In this document: positions 6,671 through 15,468 of the stretch, in pieces
How the letters are laid out: each line of letters starts with the position of its first letter
How positions within the stretch are numbered: position 1 is the stretch's first letter
Source: Oscillatoria acuminata PCC 6304
Lineage (GTDB): Bacteria; Cyanobacteriota; Cyanobacteriia; Cyanobacteriales; Laspinemataceae
Direction: 5' to 3'
DNA: 64,000 nucleotides
NCBI RefSeq assembly: GCF_000317105.1
Contig: NC_019693.1
Location: 496,001-560,000, forward strand
Notes under the pieces: generated by a model
What the model was told of the DNA's origin: nothing
What the model saw: the letters and a program-made list of their open reading frames with translations, nothing else
Databases searched by the model: none
Program-made: the position numbers and the translations under genes

Positions 6671-7756
6671 TCACTGAACAGGAAGTAAAAGCTCGTTGAT
6701 TCGGACTTGAAAATCTGGGGGTTCGGCTTTTGAGGTGAGCAAAAAACGAACTGTCCGCCCTTTAATTTTCCCCGCATAGGAGCTTCGCCCTCCGGCTAGG
6801 CGATCGCGCTCTGCCATCTTGGAAACCTTCTGATTCAGAATCCCCACACTACAGGGATAAACTTTATAGGAGCTTCGGTCGAATCGGTCTTTTTTGTTCT
6901 CGTTATCTCCCTCGTTATAATAAATCCCTTGGGTTGGGAGGGTTGTTAATTGCAAAAATCCTTTTAAATTTTTCTTGGCCTCGGACTCGTTGGGTCCCGA
7001 GGCGTAAATTGCTGAGAGCTTCCTGATATCCTCCCCTTTCCCAATCTTGGCGTTAGCCGAAATCTTCCCCCACATCAATCCGGCATCGCCGCCGCAAACT
7101 TCCCGCAGCCGTCGATAGTTCAGAGCGGTGCGGCCAACAAACGGAACTCGAACCGTTTTATAGTGGACGGGTTTCTCCGTTTTGAGCCGGAACATCAGGG
7201 TGAGCTTTGATTCCTGTGGAAATGCCCGGAGGTATTCGCCGACAGGATACCCCACCCATGCTCCCAAGTCGTACTGTTCAAGTTGTTGCGATCGCTGCAT
7301 GGCGATCGCAATCTGATTCACAATCTCCGGGGCGGTTCCCCAGAGGACTAAAGACTCCCCATCCAGGATGAATTCGCAGACATATCGTCCGCCTGGATAT
7401 TCTTGGCGGATGAAAATCCGAGGGCGATCGTTGAAATCTCTTCCCCAGGGCTTGAGCTTGTCGTTGAATTTTGGATCCCGAAAGTTTGCCACATCCGGAA
7501 ACCCTTTCTCAAAGGAATCAATAAATTCCTTGAGATTAATATTTGCTCCTAGTTGATTCAGGAGCAATTCTCGGATGGCGAGGAAGAGTGAAGAGTTCGC
7601 AACGAGAAAAGCCTCGGAACCCGCCAGGTGATAAAAATCCTGCTTGTCGCGATCGGGCTGCAACTGCATAACCTGATATGCCCCGGGGGGATTCGAGGCG
7701 TTCACCAGATCCAGCACCTTGGAACCCCATCGACCTATTCCAGCACCTTCGCTCAT
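6671..7756 (-). CDS. Unidentified 361-residue protein, last gene of the leftward operon
   Basis: I do not recognise this protein. It has no signal peptide, membrane segment or clear catalytic motif. It is basic towards the C terminus (ERDRLAGGRSSYAGKIKGRT, about residues 315-335) and has a central region with alternating strands. Its ATG overlaps the stop of the upstream gene by 4 bp (7753-7756), so translation is coupled. It is the most distal gene of a leftward series beginning at 16237. Convergent transcription meets at 6481-6671, where a terminator and a palindromic repeat lie. Confidence 0.55.
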   Translation of the reverse strand: MSEGAGIGRWGSKVLDLVNASNPPGAYQVMQLQPDRDKQDFYHLAGSEAFLVANSSLFLAIRELLLNQLGANINLKEFIDSFEKGFPDVANFRDPKFNDKLKPWGRDFNDRPRIFIRQEYPGGRYVCEFILDGESLVLWGTAPEIVNQIAIAMQRSQQLEQYDLGAWVGYPVGEYLRAFPQESKLTLMFRLKTEKPVHYKTVRVPFVGRTALNYRRLREVCGGDAGLMWGKISANAKIGKGEDIRKLSAIYASGPNESEAKKNLKGFLQLTTLPTQGIYYNEGDNENKKDRFDRSSYKVYPCSVGILNQKVSKMAERDRLAGGRSSYAGKIKGRTVRFLLTSKAEPPDFQVRINELLLPVQ

Positions 7757-9891
7757 CGCTTCCGCCTCCGGCCATTCTTGCTAATATCCTTAATTCTAGG
7801 CTTTTCTTTCGCCTGTTTAGGTTTGGTTTCGCCGTGGAGTCCAGGTTCTACATTTTCATCTGGGTGGAAGTTGTCTTCTAGGTTTTCGGCAAAATCATTC
7901 AAGTCCCAATTAGATGGAAGCCCAAGAACTCTGCGAATTTGCTCCATATTGAGAGCACCCTGAACCAATGCGTTAAATCGGGCGGTGCCCAAGGCTTTTT
8001 TCAAATCTTCTTTAGATTTTATTTGCTGAGTTAAAGCCGCACTAGCAGCGCTGGAATGTTTTAAAATCTCCAACATCCACTCAGTAAATAGTTTATTTTC
8101 CTCGATTTTCGTGACAATAATATCTTGAATGGATGGAGTCAACAAATTCTTAATATATTGGTCCATTTGAGCGTTGGACGGCTTGGTGTATTCCAAATTC
8201 GCCCATGTGCGTTCCACCAGCGGATTAAAAGCCATTGGCAGAAACTCTTCTTCTTGCCGAACTTTATAATCTAAAAATTCCTCAATGTTATTGGTAGTTT
8301 GGTTCGTTATTGCCGCAATTTTATGCGTTAGTCCAACCTCTGTTAGAATTGCCGCCAAAATTTTTAAACTAGGGTCTTCCTCTGGCTCAGATGGAGCGGG
8401 TCCCGAGTCACTGGCGGAATGCGTAACCAGATGCGCTAATGCTTCAAGTGCTTGTTTGAAGCCATCTGAGATGCTGTGGATTTGCATGGTTGGCTCCTGC
8501 ACCTCTTCTCCCGCATCAAGATTTTTGACTTCAACCGTGGCGGGCCAAAATCCGCTGATGCGATCGAGCATTTTGACCAATGCTCCAGCGGTGTCACTGT
8601 AGCCGGCAAGTTTTTCATATCCCTCCCCTCCCGGCGTTGTCAATCTTTTTGGTATTTTTCCAATTGTTGTAGTAGGGGTTCCATCCTGGCTAAATTTTAA
8701 AAATTTATCAGGTTGAAGTACGGCTTCAATCCTTTTCAGTTTTCTTAAAGCCGCCTTAGAAGCGTCGCAACAATCTTTTTTCATAATTCTAGGTTGGGGG
8801 AATGGTCCTCCTCCTCCTCCTGATGCAGGCCAAACACAATTACTGCTGTTGGTATTAAAGAGCGACCACCAAGTCTGGTGCTTGGCGATTATTTCGCTAT
8901 TTTCCCAATCACTTCCATAGAAATAATCATTGGATTCTAGCGCACCACCTCCATAGGCAATAAATCTTTTCCGAGGTGATGCTTCTTTAATCCATTGAAT
9001 AACATTGGCGGGTGAGTATCCCGCCCTTGCTACTTCTTCATCCACTGTAATAAAAGCAATAAGGCTCCGGGGAGCCTCCATTCCTGAATAGGCGTGATAG
9101 AAAAATTCTATCCTTCCTTTTCTGCCTAATTCATATGGATTGCGCCTTGTGGCAATAGTGCCGTTTGGATTGTAAAGTGGGTTGCCATTTTCTCCGCGAA
9201 CGATTTCTTCATAAGGCAGGGCAAAACAGGTTTGATTTGCTCCAGTTGTTCCGCGAACCCAAGCCGGCACAGATAAATTCCCCGCCACCGTACCTTGAAT
9301 TCGGAGTACATCGGCCAACCATGTCCGATGTCTCACAGCCGTATCATTATATCCATACCAAACCACAACATTGCAAAAAGAGCAATTGAATCGGATATCC
9401 TCATAATTACCGCCTGGTCCAATAAATCCTGGTTCATCTAAATTTGGTCCGGGTCCGGGGTCCGGTGGCGGCTCTGGAACTTCCTCGCACTTGCCAGAAC
9501 TCCAACCGATTAACCCAGTAGGCATAGAAAAACCGAAAAGCTCGTAGCCAATCTCAATTATTAACTCGCACTCAGACATAGAAATTCCTTCTATGCCAAT
9601 TCCTGTACCTTTTGGGTCTGGCTTAAAGTCACCATCGCAAAAAATTGATTTCGGCCATCTTTTGCAATCCCACGGGTCCACCGGACCTTCATCGGGGGAG
9701 ATTACAATTTCTCCTAATCCGAGGGGTAAGGGAATTAAGGTTTCTGTTCCAGGCATTTTGCCGTCATGGGTATCAAAATCATCTATAAAATCTTTGATTC
9801 CTTTGGCTACTCCTCCAGCTTTTCCGCCGGCCCGCTTGGAGCCTTTACCACTTCGATTACTTCTGCCGGTTCTGCCGGTTCTGGAAGTCAT
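7753..9891 (-). CDS. Large unidentified element protein, possible structural protein
   Basis: This 712-residue protein is the largest in the element. The N terminus is a Gly/Arg/Lys-rich, probably disordered tail (residues 1-30). There follow a Cys-containing region (about 70-140), a Pro-rich linker (PEPPPDPGPGP, about 137-148), a Trp/Tyr-rich globular region (about 160-350) and a Gly run. The C-terminal half is helical and ends in a basic tail (NGRRRKR). No fold is recognised. Size, multidomain layout and position between other probable virion genes suggest a minor structural or adsorption protein. The gene overlaps the upstream one by one base (9891). Confidence 0.5.
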   Translation of the reverse strand: MTSRTGRTGRSNRSGKGSKRAGGKAGGVAKGIKDFIDDFDTHDGKMPGTETLIPLPLGLGEIVISPDEGPVDPWDCKRWPKSIFCDGDFKPDPKGTGIGIEGISMSECELIIEIGYELFGFSMPTGLIGWSSGKCEEVPEPPPDPGPGPNLDEPGFIGPGGNYEDIRFNCSFCNVVVWYGYNDTAVRHRTWLADVLRIQGTVAGNLSVPAWVRGTTGANQTCFALPYEEIVRGENGNPLYNPNGTIATRRNPYELGRKGRIEFFYHAYSGMEAPRSLIAFITVDEEVARAGYSPANVIQWIKEASPRKRFIAYGGGALESNDYFYGSDWENSEIIAKHQTWWSLFNTNSSNCVWPASGGGGGPFPQPRIMKKDCCDASKAALRKLKRIEAVLQPDKFLKFSQDGTPTTTIGKIPKRLTTPGGEGYEKLAGYSDTAGALVKMLDRISGFWPATVEVKNLDAGEEVQEPTMQIHSISDGFKQALEALAHLVTHSASDSGPAPSEPEEDPSLKILAAILTEVGLTHKIAAITNQTTNNIEEFLDYKVRQEEEFLPMAFNPLVERTWANLEYTKPSNAQMDQYIKNLLTPSIQDIIVTKIEENKLFTEWMLEILKHSSAASAALTQQIKSKEDLKKALGTARFNALVQGALNMEQIRRVLGLPSNWDLNDFAENLEDNFHPDENVEPGLHGETKPKQAKEKPRIKDISKNGRRRKR

Positions 9892-10736
9892 TAACTTGCC
9901 TCCATGCCAGTTAACAGTATTGGCCCTTCGGATTCTCCAGGTTCCGGGGGGACGGCGATCGCATTTATTCCTTGAGTCAGCCGATAGCGTGTCGCTTCAT
10001 AATTGAGAGTATCGCCTGGATTTAGGTAAGATCCTCGGTCGATCGCCGCAACTTCGCCAAAAGAGATCCAAACTCGTCGGCTTCCAGCATTTCTTACCCA
10101 AATTAATTTTCTGGTTAAATTTGGACCTCTTACAGGGGTAGAGGAAGAATCAATTAACACCCCAAAATTGGAGACCACTTCTGTAATTTCGGTAAGTTTA
10201 GGGATAAGGTCAACGACTTGCCTCCAAGCACCCTTGATGATGACGTAATCATTCTCTCCCAATGGGCCATAAAATACCCCATTGGTTAGCATCGCAATGA
10301 ATTTTAATCCGAGCCTGGTTGCGGGACCCATCACATCAACTTCTCCGACTGCAAGATATGGGGCGATCGCAGGGAGGTAATATTCAGATCCTCTATTTTG
10401 GAGGATAGCCAGCGCTTGCCTCCGCCAGGGACCGCCGTTATGGGCTTGATAAATTTCTAGCCCTAATTTTGGATATTTTCGTTCAATATTGCGAATTTTT
10501 ATAGCCTTTTCGGTTTCGGTATCGTCTGCGGCTAACGCGGGTATTTCCGCCTGCGCTAAACTTTCAATTGAAATGGTAAATTTGAATTGTTCCAGATAAA
10601 ACGATTGGAACACATCATATCGGGTCGATAGCGCCGTATATTGTTCATGCAGAGGTGTGGTATTAAAAATCTCGGTGATGGTCTCCCCTTCACCCGTTCT
10701 AAATTCAAAATCAAAAGCTCCCGTTTGTTCTGCCAT
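9891..10736 (-). CDS. Unidentified protein with a C-terminal beta module
   Basis: The 281-residue product has an N-terminal half with mixed helices (about 1-130) and a C-terminal beta module (about 200-265: GPNLTRKLIWVRNAGSRRVW, then LNPGDTLNYEATRYRLT). A similar module is found near the N terminus of the next upstream product and in the 113-residue protein at 6140-6481. No catalytic motif is seen. The stop and the downstream ATG share one base. A virion-associated role is plausible from the shared module; function is otherwise unknown. Confidence 0.5.
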   Translation of the reverse strand: MAEQTGAFDFEFRTGEGETITEIFNTTPLHEQYTALSTRYDVFQSFYLEQFKFTISIESLAQAEIPALAADDTETEKAIKIRNIERKYPKLGLEIYQAHNGGPWRRQALAILQNRGSEYYLPAIAPYLAVGEVDVMGPATRLGLKFIAMLTNGVFYGPLGENDYVIIKGAWRQVVDLIPKLTEITEVVSNFGVLIDSSSTPVRGPNLTRKLIWVRNAGSRRVWISFGEVAAIDRGSYLNPGDTLNYEATRYRLTQGINAIAVPPEPGESEGPILLTGMEAS

Positions 10737-10737
10737 A

Positions 10738-11631
10738 TTAAAACCCTAAAATGGTGAACGCACGAGCATCTTTATCATAGGAAATGATGCAACACTCCGA
10801 ATAGCCATTGGCCGGATTGTGAGCATAAATTGCTCCAATCTTGCGAGACAAGTTGGGTTTTAAGGTGACCAAGGCCCCGGCTGAATAATTCCCGAGCCAT
10901 CCACCTTGTTTGATGCTTGACACAAAACCTGAAGGGAGTCCGTCAATCTCCGGATTGAGTAAATCAGAAGCAATCTCAAACAAGGTCCTCATGCTGTTGC
11001 CGATAATATTTGGCATCCAAACTTGGATGCTATCCCCTGCCGGTAAGTTAACTCCGGCAGCTACATTAATTGTAAAGTTATAGCTTTGACCCAACTGAAA
11101 GCTGGCAAAGTCAAACAGCTTATATCCGGTTAAAGAGCCATTGTTAGAGTTGAACAGCGTCATCACACTATCTAAACCTTCCTCGGAAACGCTGGAAGGG
11201 TCATAGTGAGGAATCGGGAAATTATTTCCAGTCGGTAAAAGCAATTCAATCTCAAGCGGTGCTAAAGGCATATCATCTATTTCCTCTTTATTGATGGGGT
11301 CCCTACTGCGAATCAATACGCTAACGGATCCGGTCCCCCTTAAGAAAAACTCGTTCCCGCTGCCACCGGCATTATCTTCGATAAAAGCCATTCCCGGGGG
11401 CAACGGGTAATCAATAAATCGCCCTTCATCATTTCGGAATTGAAGGTTGACTGGTGTTAACCCAGAATTGTAAATCCAAACAGTCCGAGGCGACGGTTTG
11501 GAGGTTGGAGGAACAATCGTCCGTTCAGTCCAGGAAACCGCTTCTATGCTAGACGAATAAGAATAATTGTAAAATTTTGTGAGGTCTGTGGCGCTGCCGG
11601 AACCGGAACCGCCAGCCGGGATGATTGGCAT
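10738..11631 (-). CDS. Unidentified protein with an N-terminal beta module
   Basis: This 297-residue protein begins with a Gly/Ser-rich stretch. It then has a beta module (about residues 40-110: PSPRTVWIYNSGLTPVNLQF, YPLPPGMAF) resembling the one at the end of the neighbouring 281-residue product. The rest (about 120-297) is mostly predicted strand, with YNFTINVAAGVNLPAGDSIQ. No enzyme motif is visible. It starts 6 bp after the serine recombinase stop and ends 1 bp before the next ATG. Probably part of the same unit as the two downstream genes. Confidence 0.5.
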   Translation of the reverse strand: MPIIPAGGSGSGSATDLTKFYNYSYSSSIEAVSWTERTIVPPTSKPSPRTVWIYNSGLTPVNLQFRNDEGRFIDYPLPPGMAFIEDNAGGSGNEFFLRGTGSVSVLIRSRDPINKEEIDDMPLAPLEIELLLPTGNNFPIPHYDPSSVSEEGLDSVMTLFNSNNGSLTGYKLFDFASFQLGQSYNFTINVAAGVNLPAGDSIQVWMPNIIGNSMRTLFEIASDLLNPEIDGLPSGFVSSIKQGGWLGNYSAGALVTLKPNLSRKIGAIYAHNPANGYSECCIISYDKDARAFTILGF

Positions 11632-11637
11632 GGTTAG

Positions 11638-12303
11638 TTAAGAATATTCGAGAATGTTCGAGATTGATTTTGGATACCATTTTCCGCCTCGGAGCGATCG
11701 CACTCCAGTCTCATTCGCCCAATCAGCGATCGCCTGTAAACTTTTCCCGTTCCTCCTCATCGACTGCATTTTTTTAATTATCGCCTGTTCCGCTTCCACT
11801 GGCACGCGCTTTCCCTGCCGTAGCCTCCAGCCAAACCCGTGACTCCCTAGCTGTTGCCCTTGGGATTTTTTGTGTTGGAGCGCGATCGCAGTCCTTTCCC
11901 CGATCGCCTCTCTCTCCCACTGGCTGACAACCCCGATCAACCGGAGCATTAATTTTCCCCCAGCGGTCCCGGTGTCTATTTGCTCGTTCAGACTGATCAG
12001 TTTATAGCGGTCCTCAAAATATTCTGACAACAGCTTTTCTAAATCAGCGACGCTGCGGGTTAGGCGATCCAATTTTAAAACTACCAGACCCTCTGCCGAT
12101 CCATCACGGAGGCAACCGAGGGCATATTGCAGCCCGGGGCGATCGAGTGATTTTGCAGAAATTCCCGCATCTTCGCATTCGGCGACCAACCGCAAATCAT
12201 AAAGCTGGCAATATTGCTGGATTTTGGATCGCTGCATTTCTAGGGAGAGTCCCTCACGGGCTTGTTCTTCAGTTGAAACGCGGGAATATCCTGCAACGTT
12301 CAT
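11638..12303 (-). CDS. Serine recombinase (resolvase/invertase family)
   Basis: The 221-residue protein has the N-terminal catalytic domain of serine recombinases: AGYSRVSTEEQ, with the nucleophile most likely Ser10, then KLDRLTRSVADL and the long helix region GGKLMLRLIGVVSQWEREAI (about residues 112-131). A short C-terminal helix-turn-helix-type region follows (GKSLQAIADWANETGVRS, about 185-202). It is much shorter than large serine integrases and fits resolvase or DNA-invertase size. Its target could be multimer resolution of the excised element or inversion of a segment such as the fibre gene; no inverted recombination sites were recognised. It lies in the leftward operon, 78 bp after the gene at 12381-14057. 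Confidence 0.85.
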   Translation of the reverse strand: MNVAGYSRVSTEEQAREGLSLEMQRSKIQQYCQLYDLRLVAECEDAGISAKSLDRPGLQYALGCLRDGSAEGLVVLKLDRLTRSVADLEKLLSEYFEDRYKLISLNEQIDTGTAGGKLMLRLIGVVSQWEREAIGERTAIALQHKKSQGQQLGSHGFGWRLRQGKRVPVEAEQAIIKKMQSMRRNGKSLQAIADWANETGVRSLRGGKWYPKSISNILEYS

Positions 12304-12380
12304 CGGGAAAGGGTTTTGCGGCTAAAGAGTGTATAAACAACGGGCGTTGTTTATAAATTGAGTCTAACACGGGACCATCT

Positions 12381-14057
12381 TTAGGGATTCTTGCCTAGAT
12401 ATTTTGACCGGCGCTTACCCCCCTCAGACCAATACTCGTACCAGTAGGGACCGTGGGGGCAGGATTTACAGGTAGCCTTGCCACACCGGACAAGTTCCTG
12501 CCGCCGATACCCTTTGCTTGTCTTGACGGGTTCCCCTACCACCTGCCGTCCCGACTTCACAGGCGGGGGAGTCCACTCTTCATCTTTAATTGTCTCTTGT
12601 AGCCAAATCAACAGGCTTCGCTTTTCGGAAATAGACATTGGCAAGATTTGCTGTCGAATTGTCTTACCCGTCAAGTCTTCATGGCGATTAATCATCTCTG
12701 TCGGGTAAGACAAAGTCCCTGGGGGATCCGGTGAAAGGGTTGATTTGTAGATTTCGTAAGGCTTGACGCATCCAGTAGCGAAACCATCCCCTTCCAGGGA
12801 GATTGGGCGCTTGCCGACTGGTACAACCAACCAGCGATCGCCCCGGTCTTCCAAAATTACACACTCCTGGGCCGAAGTCTCAATGGTTGGTTGATTGCCC
12901 CGCCAGTAAAATTCTCCCCAGTCTGATGCGGTGTTTATCCAAAATCCCCACTGGTCTGTAATTTCCTCTGGATGACTGCGATCGCCCTCTCCTGAGCCCA
13001 TCCCTGTCTTACCCGTCGAACTATCCTCATCGATGACTGATTCTGTCGGGTAAGACAAAAAGTCAAACATCCCTTCCTCTGGAGAATCAGGCCATGATTC
13101 AACCGGGCCATACTTCTCTTCTATGGGGAAAAGTGATGAGGGTGGAGTGCGATCGCCTTCAGCATCCTCTTGAACTTCACCTTCCGGAGTCGGGGGGTGA
13201 TTCTGTCGCCGTCCCTCTTGCCATTTGAGTTTATCTACCTCTCGGAGTTGGCTTCCAAAGCGGTCTAAGAGGATGTCATAAATTTCCCTTGTGCTAATGC
13301 CGTACTTTTGGGACAACATGAGCAAGCTGACATGGGGTTCCTTATATTCTTGAGCGATCGCCTCGTCCCGTTCCTCCTGTGATGTTTCTGCTTTACCCAT
13401 CAAGTCCGGTTGTGGCTTCGGAGGTATCGGAGGGTAGTTGCCAGAATCATCCGGAGCTATTTGGTCTTCCGTCAAATACCTCCGCTGATTCTCTTGGCGC
13501 TTAAACTCAACAAGTTCCGAGTATTCCTCTCCCAATCGGGCTGAGAGGATATCAACGGTTTTGGAACCACTGAGGTTGTATTTTTGGGCAAGGTTGACAA
13601 GGGGAATCATGGTCTGAGCATATTCTTGAGCGATCGCCTCGTCCCGCTCATCCACGGATATTTCTGTCTTACCCGACGATTTCTCCTCATCGATGACCGA
13701 TTCTGTCGGGTAAGATTCCCCCTCCTCTAGCAGTAAGGCTTTGCTCGAACTGATGGCGCTTTGGGTTCCCCTCTGCTTTCGAGGAACGTTTTTGTCCCAT
13801 TGAATCAGGAGAGTATCAGACCATGCATATTTCCCCTGTTTGATTTCGACGACCACACCCTCTGGGGAGTCGGGTAGTTTGGCTTGAATGCGATCGCTAA
13901 CTTTGAACCGCCTGATTTCGGGTTCTGCTGCGTCGGATTCGTTCTCCCATCCCCAATCACCTACAGTCGTCTTATCGGGGCGAGAGAAGGCTGATAGGTC
14001 AAATAGGGTTTCCTGCTTAGATGTCGTAGAGTGTGCGTTGGAAAATTGTGGATTCAT
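12381..14057 (-). CDS. Element protein with two HTH-like repeats and in-frame palindromic insertions
   Basis: This 558-residue protein has an SH3/KOW-like region (about residues 50-95). Two similar HTH-like segments follow, each containing ERDEAIAQEY (about 135-190 and 227-285). There is a second SH3-like region (about 365-430) and a C-terminal Cys/His cluster (CGKATCKSCPHGPYWYEYW, about 528-546). Three copies of the element-specific palindromic repeat lie inside it in the same reading frame, each contributing about 17 residues (YPTESVIDE...GKT) at about 114-131, 334-351 and 449-466. The GKT strings are not a Walker A motif. A DNA-binding or regulatory role is likely; the exact function is unknown. 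Its start overlaps the downstream end of the gene at 14017-14724 by 41 bp. Confidence 0.65.
   Translation of the reverse strand: MNPQFSNAHSTTSKQETLFDLSAFSRPDKTTVGDWGWENESDAAEPEIRRFKVSDRIQAKLPDSPEGVVVEIKQGKYAWSDTLLIQWDKNVPRKQRGTQSAISSSKALLLEEGESYPTESVIDEEKSSGKTEISVDERDEAIAQEYAQTMIPLVNLAQKYNLSGSKTVDILSARLGEEYSELVEFKRQENQRRYLTEDQIAPDDSGNYPPIPPKPQPDLMGKAETSQEERDEAIAQEYKEPHVSLLMLSQKYGISTREIYDILLDRFGSQLREVDKLKWQEGRRQNHPPTPEGEVQEDAEGDRTPPSSLFPIEEKYGPVESWPDSPEEGMFDFLSYPTESVIDEDSSTGKTGMGSGEGDRSHPEEITDQWGFWINTASDWGEFYWRGNQPTIETSAQECVILEDRGDRWLVVPVGKRPISLEGDGFATGCVKPYEIYKSTLSPDPPGTLSYPTEMINRHEDLTGKTIRQQILPMSISEKRSLLIWLQETIKDEEWTPPPVKSGRQVVGEPVKTSKGYRRQELVRCGKATCKSCPHGPYWYEYWSEGGKRRSKYLGKNP
12661..12711. 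repeat. Palindromic repeat, copy B (51 bp, in frame)
   Basis: GTCTTACCCGTC at 12661-12672 and GTCGGGTAAGAC at 12700-12711 flank 27 bp. The copy is read as SYPTEMINRHEDLTGKT by the gene at 12381-14057. Its 51-bp length keeps frame. Confidence 0.8.
13006..13056. repeat. Palindromic repeat, copy C (51 bp, in frame)
   Basis: GTCTTACCCGTC at 13006-13017 and GTCGGGTAAGAC at 13045-13056. The interior is nearly identical to copy D. It is translated as SYPTESVIDEDSSTGKT in the same frame as copies B and D. Confidence 0.8.
13666..13716. repeat. Palindromic repeat, copy D (51 bp, in frame)
   Basis: GTCTTACCCGAC at 13666-13677 and GTCGGGTAAGAT at 13705-13716. It is translated as SYPTESVIDEEKSSGKT. A decayed half copy (GCTTTACCCATCAAG) lies at 13390-13404 in the related HTH repeat of the same gene. 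Confidence 0.8.
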
Positions 14058-14724
14058 GGTAATAATCTCCAGTGTTTGAGGGGAACCACTTAAGAAAAGC
14101 TACGGAGGATGCGGCGTAATCGTCCTCTAAGGCTTTATATAGATAGGCTGGAAGGTCTTCTATCTCCGAACCCCGTCCCAGCCTCCAAAGAACGTAGGCA
14201 AGCTGTTGCTCGAAATATTCCCGGCCCATAAGAATGTCAAACTTGCGGATCTGGTAACCGGCGATCGCACTCATCCCAGGCTTGCCAGCGAAGTCAACTA
14301 GGACCCGTTCGAGTTCCCTCTTATCTTGATTAATATCTTTGCTGTTGTTGTTAGTACCCTCGCCCGCAGAATCTTGATTTGAGGCGGTTTTTTCTGCATC
14401 GGGTCCCGAATATTGGGAGTCGATGCCTAACCGGAAAACCGAGCAAATCAAGCAATCAGCATATCTCCAACCGCCTTGTTTCCGGATAAGAAGCACTCCC
14501 CGATCGCACAGTTGGGCGAATGCCCGTTTTAGGGTCCGGGGGTCATAGGGGTTGCGCCCTGCCTTGATTTCATCCGCTTCAAATTCTTTGAGGTCCAGCC
14601 AGATTTCTCCGGCTCCTTTGACTTTCCATAAGCACCACCACCACAGTTTCCGGGCTGTGGGGGATAGGCCAAGCTCGATCGCTGCCTGTTCGTGGGGTTT
14701 CCCCCAGTATTCTTTGCCGCTCAT
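14017..14724 (-). CDS. Winged-helix-type protein, possible replication or control protein
   Basis: The 235-residue protein opens with a region that looks like a winged helix (LGLSPTARKLWWWCLWKVKG, then DPRTLKRAFAQLCDRGVLLI at about residues 60-79). This arrangement is known from replication initiators and helicase loaders such as DnaD/RepA-like proteins. An acidic/Asn-rich linker follows (about 108-130), then a helical C-terminal domain (about 135-225). No Rep nicking or primase motif is present. It overlaps the 558-residue gene by 41 bp and lies in the leftward operon next to small genes. If the element replicates after excision, this is one candidate initiator; that is inference. Confidence 0.5.
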   Translation of the reverse strand: MSGKEYWGKPHEQAAIELGLSPTARKLWWWCLWKVKGAGEIWLDLKEFEADEIKAGRNPYDPRTLKRAFAQLCDRGVLLIRKQGGWRYADCLICSVFRLGIDSQYSGPDAEKTASNQDSAGEGTNNNSKDINQDKRELERVLVDFAGKPGMSAIAGYQIRKFDILMGREYFEQQLAYVLWRLGRGSEIEDLPAYLYKALEDDYAASSVAFLKWFPSNTGDYYHESTIFQRTLYDI

Positions 14725-14773
14725 AAATCCTCTGAAGTGATGCGAGTGTGGGCGGGCAACCGCCCGATGGTAG

Positions 14774-15196
14774 TTAGATGTATTCGTCGGGGTCTTCGTA
14801 CTCGACCACCTCTTCCTCGTCTAGCAGTGGGAAGTCAGGGATATCGGGGGGTGGCTCTGGAACTTGGGGTTTCCAGGGGAATTCCTCGGTGATGGTTATG
14901 CCGTGCTTTTCAAGGAGGGCAATCGCGTCGTCCCATTTGTTTCTGAGTCGTGTCAGTGCTTCAATCCCTTGATCTATCTTGCGTTCGATGGCCCGAGCCC
15001 TCAGTTTCAGATCCTCAATATTCGAGGGGTCAGGAAGCTGGAGATGAACCCAGGTTCGGAGTCCGTCTGAGGCTTTATCCGCTGCATCCGGGTCGGCTCC
15101 CTCCTTAGTTTCCACTTCAATCTCGGCGTAGACTTTGGCTGCCTCGTAATTGCCGAGGTTTTGGGTATATCCGTAACCAACTTTTTTGATTTTCAT
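14774..15196 (-). CDS. Unidentified 140-residue protein of the leftward operon
   Basis: I do not recognise this protein. Its N-terminal half looks beta-rich (VGYGYTQNLGNYEAAKVYAE). A helical segment follows (about residues 62-100, LKLRARAIERKIDQGIEALT), and the tail is strongly acidic and Pro-rich (EPPPDIPDFPLLDEEEVVEY). The acidic tail is typical of single-stranded DNA-binding or inhibitor proteins but is not proof. The ATG overlaps the upstream stop by 4 bp. Confidence 0.5.
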   Translation of the reverse strand: MKIKKVGYGYTQNLGNYEAAKVYAEIEVETKEGADPDAADKASDGLRTWVHLQLPDPSNIEDLKLRARAIERKIDQGIEALTRLRNKWDDAIALLEKHGITITEEFPWKPQVPEPPPDIPDFPLLDEEEVVEYEDPDEYI

Positions 15197-15468
15197 TGGA
15201 GTTCTGGGTAGTCGGGGTAGGTAAAAGTGATGTCACAGTAAACGTCACAGAACGGATCGGGGGTTCGCCCCGGGGCGAGGGGTTTCCCTCTGCCTTTGGC
15301 TGCGTCTCTGGGGTAAATCTGTGGGGTTTGGTCTAGGGATAGAAAGTCGGCTTCTTCGAGTTTCTGTAGGAAATGCACGAAGGCTTTGCAGTCGGGCTCC
15401 TTTCCCCTAACCCGGGCTTTTACAGAGAATAGGTTGGGTTTTTCTGGGGTGGGCTTAGGTTTGGGCAT
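15193..15468 (-). CDS. Unidentified 91-residue protein of the leftward operon
   Basis: The protein has a Pro/Lys-rich N terminus, a central helical segment (KAFVHFLQKLEEADFLSLDQ) and a C-terminal region with two Cys residues. No family is recognised. It overlaps the next gene by 4 bp and shares one base with the preceding stop (15468), indicating strict coupling within the operon. Confidence 0.5.
   Translation of the reverse strand: MPKPKPTPEKPNLFSVKARVRGKEPDCKAFVHFLQKLEEADFLSLDQTPQIYPRDAAKGRGKPLAPGRTPDPFCDVYCDITFTYPDYPELQ

Noticed and set aside
12381-14057. GKT strings in the 558-residue protein as P-loops
   Set aside because: They lie in the palindromic inserts and lack the GxxxxGK[ST] spacing; they are by-products of the repeat sequence.
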